Below, one piece after another: positions 7,399-9,695 of a DNA stretch of 9,695 bases. The DNA comes from Acidobacteriota bacterium (GTDB lineage Bacteria; Acidobacteriota; Vicinamibacteria; Vicinamibacterales; 2-12-FULL-66-21): NCBI GenBank assembly GCA_013697225.1, contig JACCXG010000061.1:1-9695 (forward strand), written 5' to 3'. The position numbers and the translations under genes were made by a program. Within the stretch, counting starts at the first letter, position 1; every line of letters begins with the position of its first letter. The notes under the pieces are model-generated. The model worked only from the letters and a program-made list of their open reading frames with translations, made no database searches and was not told where the DNA came from.

Positions 7399-7404
7399 TC
7401 CGCC

Positions 7405-8598
7405 ATGCCTGACCGCAAGCCTCGCGCAACGGCGCGCGCCGGCGAGGAGCCCGCGCCCGACTCCTTTTTCCGGGACCTCGTCTGGAGCCTGAGAAACGGG
7501 GTGCTGGCGGTCGAACGGGACGGCACGGTGGCCGTCATGAACCGTGTGGCATACCAGATTCTGGGCCTCCAGCCCCGCCCGTCAGACATCGGGCGCCCCT
7601 TTACCGAGGTTCTGAAGGAGCAGCAGGAGGTCTGCCGGATCGTATCAGCCGGCTTCGAGCTCTCTCACCTGCCCAACCGCGCCGAGCTCCGCCTGAAGAG
7701 CACCGGCAAGGTCATCGGCTATACCCTGTCTCAGGTCCGCGATCGCCGCGGACAGGTCACCGGCGCCACGCTGTTCTTCAAGGACCTGACACGGGTCGAG
7801 CAGCTCGAGGAACGGGAGCGGCTGCGCGACAGGCTCGCGGCCCTCGGCGAGATGGCGGCGGCCATCGCGCACGAGGTGAAGAACCCGCTGGCCGGCATCG
7901 AGGTGATGGCGGGATTATTGAAGCGGCAGCTTGCCGATTCGGCCGATGCGCAGTCCATCCTTGGCGACATCATCAAGGAAGCCAAGATGGCCAACGCCAT
8001 CGTCGTCGAGGTGCTCGACTTCGTGAGGCCGATCAGGCTGCAGGTCGAGCGGGTGTCGGTCGCCGATGCCATCCGTGACGCCCTCTCGCTCAGCGAAGCC
8101 CACGTGACGCGCGGGGACGTGCGCGTGGACGTGGACTGCCCGGATCACCTGCCGCTGATTCAGGGGGACACACATCAGCTGAGGCAGATTTTCACGAACC
8201 TCCTGACGAATGCCTATGAAGCGCTGGGCGCGCAGGGGCAGGTGCGCATTCATGCGTCGGCGATCAACGAGGAAGGTCCCGCGGGGGGGGAGCCCCAGGG
8301 CCCGATGGTGCAGGTCGATGTCAGCGACAACGGCCCCGGCATTCCTCTCGAGGTCGTCGACCGGATATTCAGCCCGTTCTTCACGACCAAGCCGCAGGGC
8401 TCCGGGCTGGGACTCGCCATCGTGCGGAAGATCGTTGACGCACATGACGGAAGAATCGATGTGGGGCTTGCCGACGGCGGGGGCACGCGGTTTCGCGTCA
8501 CCCTGCCGGTGACGGGCAATCACCTGCTGTTCGGGCTCGACCCCGCCGCCGCCGTCCCGGATCGGGCGCGGACGGCCAAACGTGCAAGCAGACGCTGA
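7405..8598 (+). CDS. PAS-containing soluble sensor histidine kinase, NtrB-like
   Basis: This 397-residue kinase should autophosphorylate on His and pass the phosphate to the regulator encoded 16 nt downstream. It has no transmembrane helix, so it senses a cytoplasmic signal or partner. Residues ~20-130 form a PAS domain (SLRNGVLAVERDGTVAVMN). The HisKA H-box is AIAHEVKNPLAGIE with phospho-acceptor H156. The ATPase domain has N-box N265/N269 (NLLTNAYEAL), G1 box D308-N-G310-P-G312, F-box FSPFFTTK (322-329) and G2 box G332-SGLG. All key residues are present. The PAS/HisKA arrangement and the sigma54-activator partner resemble NtrB-class kinases, but nitrogen sensing is not shown. ATG 7405 has GGAG 6 nt upstream. 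A TTG in frame at 7333 with AAGGGG before it is a weaker alternative that would add 24 residues. A G8 run lies at 8283-8290, in a loop before the G1 box. The last ~30 residues are low complexity. Confidence 0.92.
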   Translation: MPDRKPRATARAGEEPAPDSFFRDLVWSLRNGVLAVERDGTVAVMNRVAYQILGLQPRPSDIGRPFTEVLKEQQEVCRIVSAGFELSHLPNRAELRLKSTGKVIGYTLSQVRDRRGQVTGATLFFKDLTRVEQLEERERLRDRLAALGEMAAAIAHEVKNPLAGIEVMAGLLKRQLADSADAQSILGDIIKEAKMANAIVVEVLDFVRPIRLQVERVSVADAIRDALSLSEAHVTRGDVRVDVDCPDHLPLIQGDTHQLRQIFTNLLTNAYEALGAQGQVRIHASAINEEGPAGGEPQGPMVQVDVSDNGPGIPLEVVDRIFSPFFTTKPQGSGLGLAIVRKIVDAHDGRIDVGLADGGGTRFRVTLPVTGNHLLFGLDPAAAVPDRARTAKRASRR

Positions 8599-8603
8599 TT
8601 TTC

Positions 8604-8609
8604 GAGGAG
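8604..8609 (+). promoter_or_regulatory. Ribosome binding site of the sigma54 activator gene
   Basis: GAGGAG lies 5 nt before ATG 8615 and is the strongest Shine-Dalgarno in the window. It fixes the start of the regulator gene, which otherwise runs off the window edge. The strong site suggests that the regulator is made efficiently from the shared mRNA. Confidence 0.75.
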
Positions 8610-8614
8610 CATCC

Positions 8615-9695
8615 ATGGGCCGCATCCTGGTAGCCGACGACCACGACCTTCTCCGCCGCGGCATCGTCCGCGCCCTGACCGAGGCGCAGCACGATGTCGA
8701 CGAGGCAGCGAACGGCAACGTCGCCATCGAGAAACTGCAGGACACGCAGTACGACGTCGTGCTCAGCGATCTGAAGATGGGAGGCAGCGACGGCCTCGAC
8801 GTCCTGCGGACCGCCAAGACGCTGCACCCGGCCACGGCCGTCATCCTGATGACGGCATTCGGCTCGGTGAACACGGCGGTGGAGGCGATGAAGATCGGCG
8901 CCTTCGACTACGTGCAGAAGCCGTTCGAGATCGAGGAGATGGAGCTCAAGGTCAACAAGGCCATCGAGCACCGCCGCCTCCAGCACGAGGTGGAGTACCT
9001 CCGGCACACGCAGGGGGACATCTACGACTTCGACCGGATCGTCGGCGCGAACGGGGGGCTGCAGTCCGTGCTGGGCATCGTCAGGAAAGTCGCGAAGAGC
9101 AACGCGACGGTCCTGGTCCGGGGGGAAACGGGCACCGGCAAGGAGCTGATCGCCGGCGCCACGCACCACAACTCGCTTCGGGCATCGCGGAATTTCGTGA
9201 AGGTGAACTGCGCGGCGCTGCAGGAGAACCTGCTCGAGTCGGAGCTCTTCGGGCACGAGAAGGGGGCCTTCACCGGCGCCGACAAGCAGCGGATCGGCCG
9301 GTTCGAACAGGCGGACGGCGGCACGCTGTTCCTGGACGAAGTCGGCGATATGAGCCCGAACACGCAGGCCAAGATCCTCCGCGTACTCCAGGAGCACGAA
9401 TTCGAGCGCCTCGGCGGCACGCGGACGCTCCGCGTGGACGTCCGGGTGATTACCGCCACGAACCGCAACCTGGCGCACATGGTGGCGCACGGGCAGTTCC
9501 GCGAGGACCTCTACTACCGGTTGAACGTCGTGTCGATCGACATGCCGCCGCTGCGCGAGCGCAAGGAAGACATCCGGGAGCTCGCGTCGTTCTTCCTGCG
9601 CCGCTTCTCCGGCGAGCTGAAGAAGCGGATCGAAGGGCTCTCTCCGGATGCGGTCAAGCTGCTCATGCGGTACAACTGGCCCGGGAACATCCGGG
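8615..9695 (+). CDS. Sigma54-dependent response regulator, NtrC family (3' end cut off)
   Basis: The first 360 residues of an enhancer-binding activator that uses ATP hydrolysis to open sigma54 RNA polymerase complexes. The receiver domain (1-~118) has acidic pair D8-D9, phospho-acceptor D52, T80 and K102. A helical linker follows to ~138. The AAA+ domain begins at DRIVGANGGLQ and has Walker A GETGTGKE (170-177), the sigma54-contacting GAFTGA loop (217-222), Walker B FLDE (239-242) and FREDLYYRLNVV with the arginine-finger region. The window ends within the WPGNIR motif near the end of the AAA+ domain, so the C-terminal DNA-binding domain (usually Fis-type) is not visible. The intact GAFTGA motif means that it should act through sigma54 and not sigma70. 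One oddity is M55-G56 in the receiver, where the usual sequence after phospho-Asp is MP. It forms an operon with the upstream kinase and probably drives the promoter at 7275. Confidence 0.94.
   Translation, partial: MGRILVADDHDLLRRGIVRALTEAQHDVDEAANGNVAIEKLQDTQYDVVLSDLKMGGSDGLDVLRTAKTLHPATAVILMTAFGSVNTAVEAMKIGAFDYVQKPFEIEEMELKVNKAIEHRRLQHEVEYLRHTQGDIYDFDRIVGANGGLQSVLGIVRKVAKSNATVLVRGETGTGKELIAGATHHNSLRASRNFVKVNCAALQENLLESELFGHEKGAFTGADKQRIGRFEQADGGTLFLDEVGDMSPNTQAKILRVLQEHEFERLGGTRTLRVDVRVITATNRNLAHMVAHGQFREDLYYRLNVVSIDMPPLRERKEDIRELASFFLRRFSGELKKRIEGLSPDAVKLLMRYNWPGNIR

Larger units (their letters stand above)
7182..7404 (+). promoter_or_regulatory. Upstream regulatory region of the two-component operon
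   Basis: This 223-bp gap between the ABC-F stop and the kinase start is AT-richer than its surroundings in the middle (7188-7275). It contains the palindrome CTCCGGAG (7210-7217), the sigma54 promoter (7275-7290), a small GGAT/ATCC stem (7298-7310) at the predicted start site, and the paired hairpins (7369-7398) before the start codon. CCGGAG or its complement occurs at 7210-7217, 7369, 7380 and 7393, which could make it a repeated binding site. I see no clear terminator for the ABC-F gene. Confidence 0.5.

Noticed and set aside
7331..7404. tRNA-like wording (GGCTCAGCGGTCGAG) before the kinase gene
   Set aside because: It resembles a D-arm, but no matching 7-bp acceptor stem, anticodon stem-loop or GGTTCGA-type T-arm can be formed around it.
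7221..7412. 63-codon frame starting at ATG 7221 and overlapping the kinase start by 8 nt
   Set aside because: The Shine-Dalgarno-like CCGGAG is only 3 nt from the ATG, the frame runs through the sigma54 promoter and the hairpins, and the product resembles nothing recognisable.
8498..9490. Antisense open frame (330 codons) over the sigma54 activator
   Set aside because: The plus strand encodes a receiver and AAA+ domain with all motifs in order; the antisense frame is a GC-rich shadow.

Overview
This is a GC-rich bacterial chromosomal window (GC roughly two thirds by eye). It has no mobile-element genes, rRNA, tRNA or CRISPR array that I can see. The combination of a PEGA-repeat protein, an ECF sigma/zinc-finger anti-sigma pair followed by small exported proteins, an orphan HTH-REC protein and an NtrB/NtrC-like pair suggests Acidobacteriota, perhaps a Vicinamibacteria-like lineage. 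That placement is an inference from gene style only; other GC-rich environmental phyla are possible.

Layout. Bases 1-138 (+) are the tail of a PEGA-like domain protein. It converges on a minus-strand block read from 4368 down to 152: ECF sigma factor (3757-4368), membrane-anchored zinc-finger anti-sigma factor (2960-3778, overlapping sigma by 22 nt), secreted protein of unknown function (2084-2908), lipoprotein (1569-2069) and a 12-TM APC-family amino-acid permease (152-1510). The first four look like one envelope-stress-type operon. The permease may have its own promoter inside an inverted repeat.

A 210-bp divergent region (4369-4578) separates this block from plus-strand genes: an excisionase/MerR-like HTH fused to a C-terminal receiver domain (4579-5160), an ABC-F ATPase (5223-7181), and a two-component operon. 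That operon holds a soluble PAS-HisKA-HATPase kinase (7405-8598) and a REC-AAA+ sigma54 activator (8615 to the window end, cut before its DNA-binding domain).

How the parts may work together. The sigma/anti-sigma pair probably couples an envelope signal to transcription, and the two exported products are candidate targets or sensors. The NtrB/NtrC-like pair should control sigma54 promoters. A near-consensus sigma54 promoter (7275-7290) lies in its own upstream region, which points to autoregulation. Between that promoter and the kinase start codon are two mutually exclusive hairpins, one of which buries the Shine-Dalgarno sequence. This promoter-plus-leader arrangement and the orphan HTH-REC protein are the most interesting items here. 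I found no clearly new defence or mobile system.
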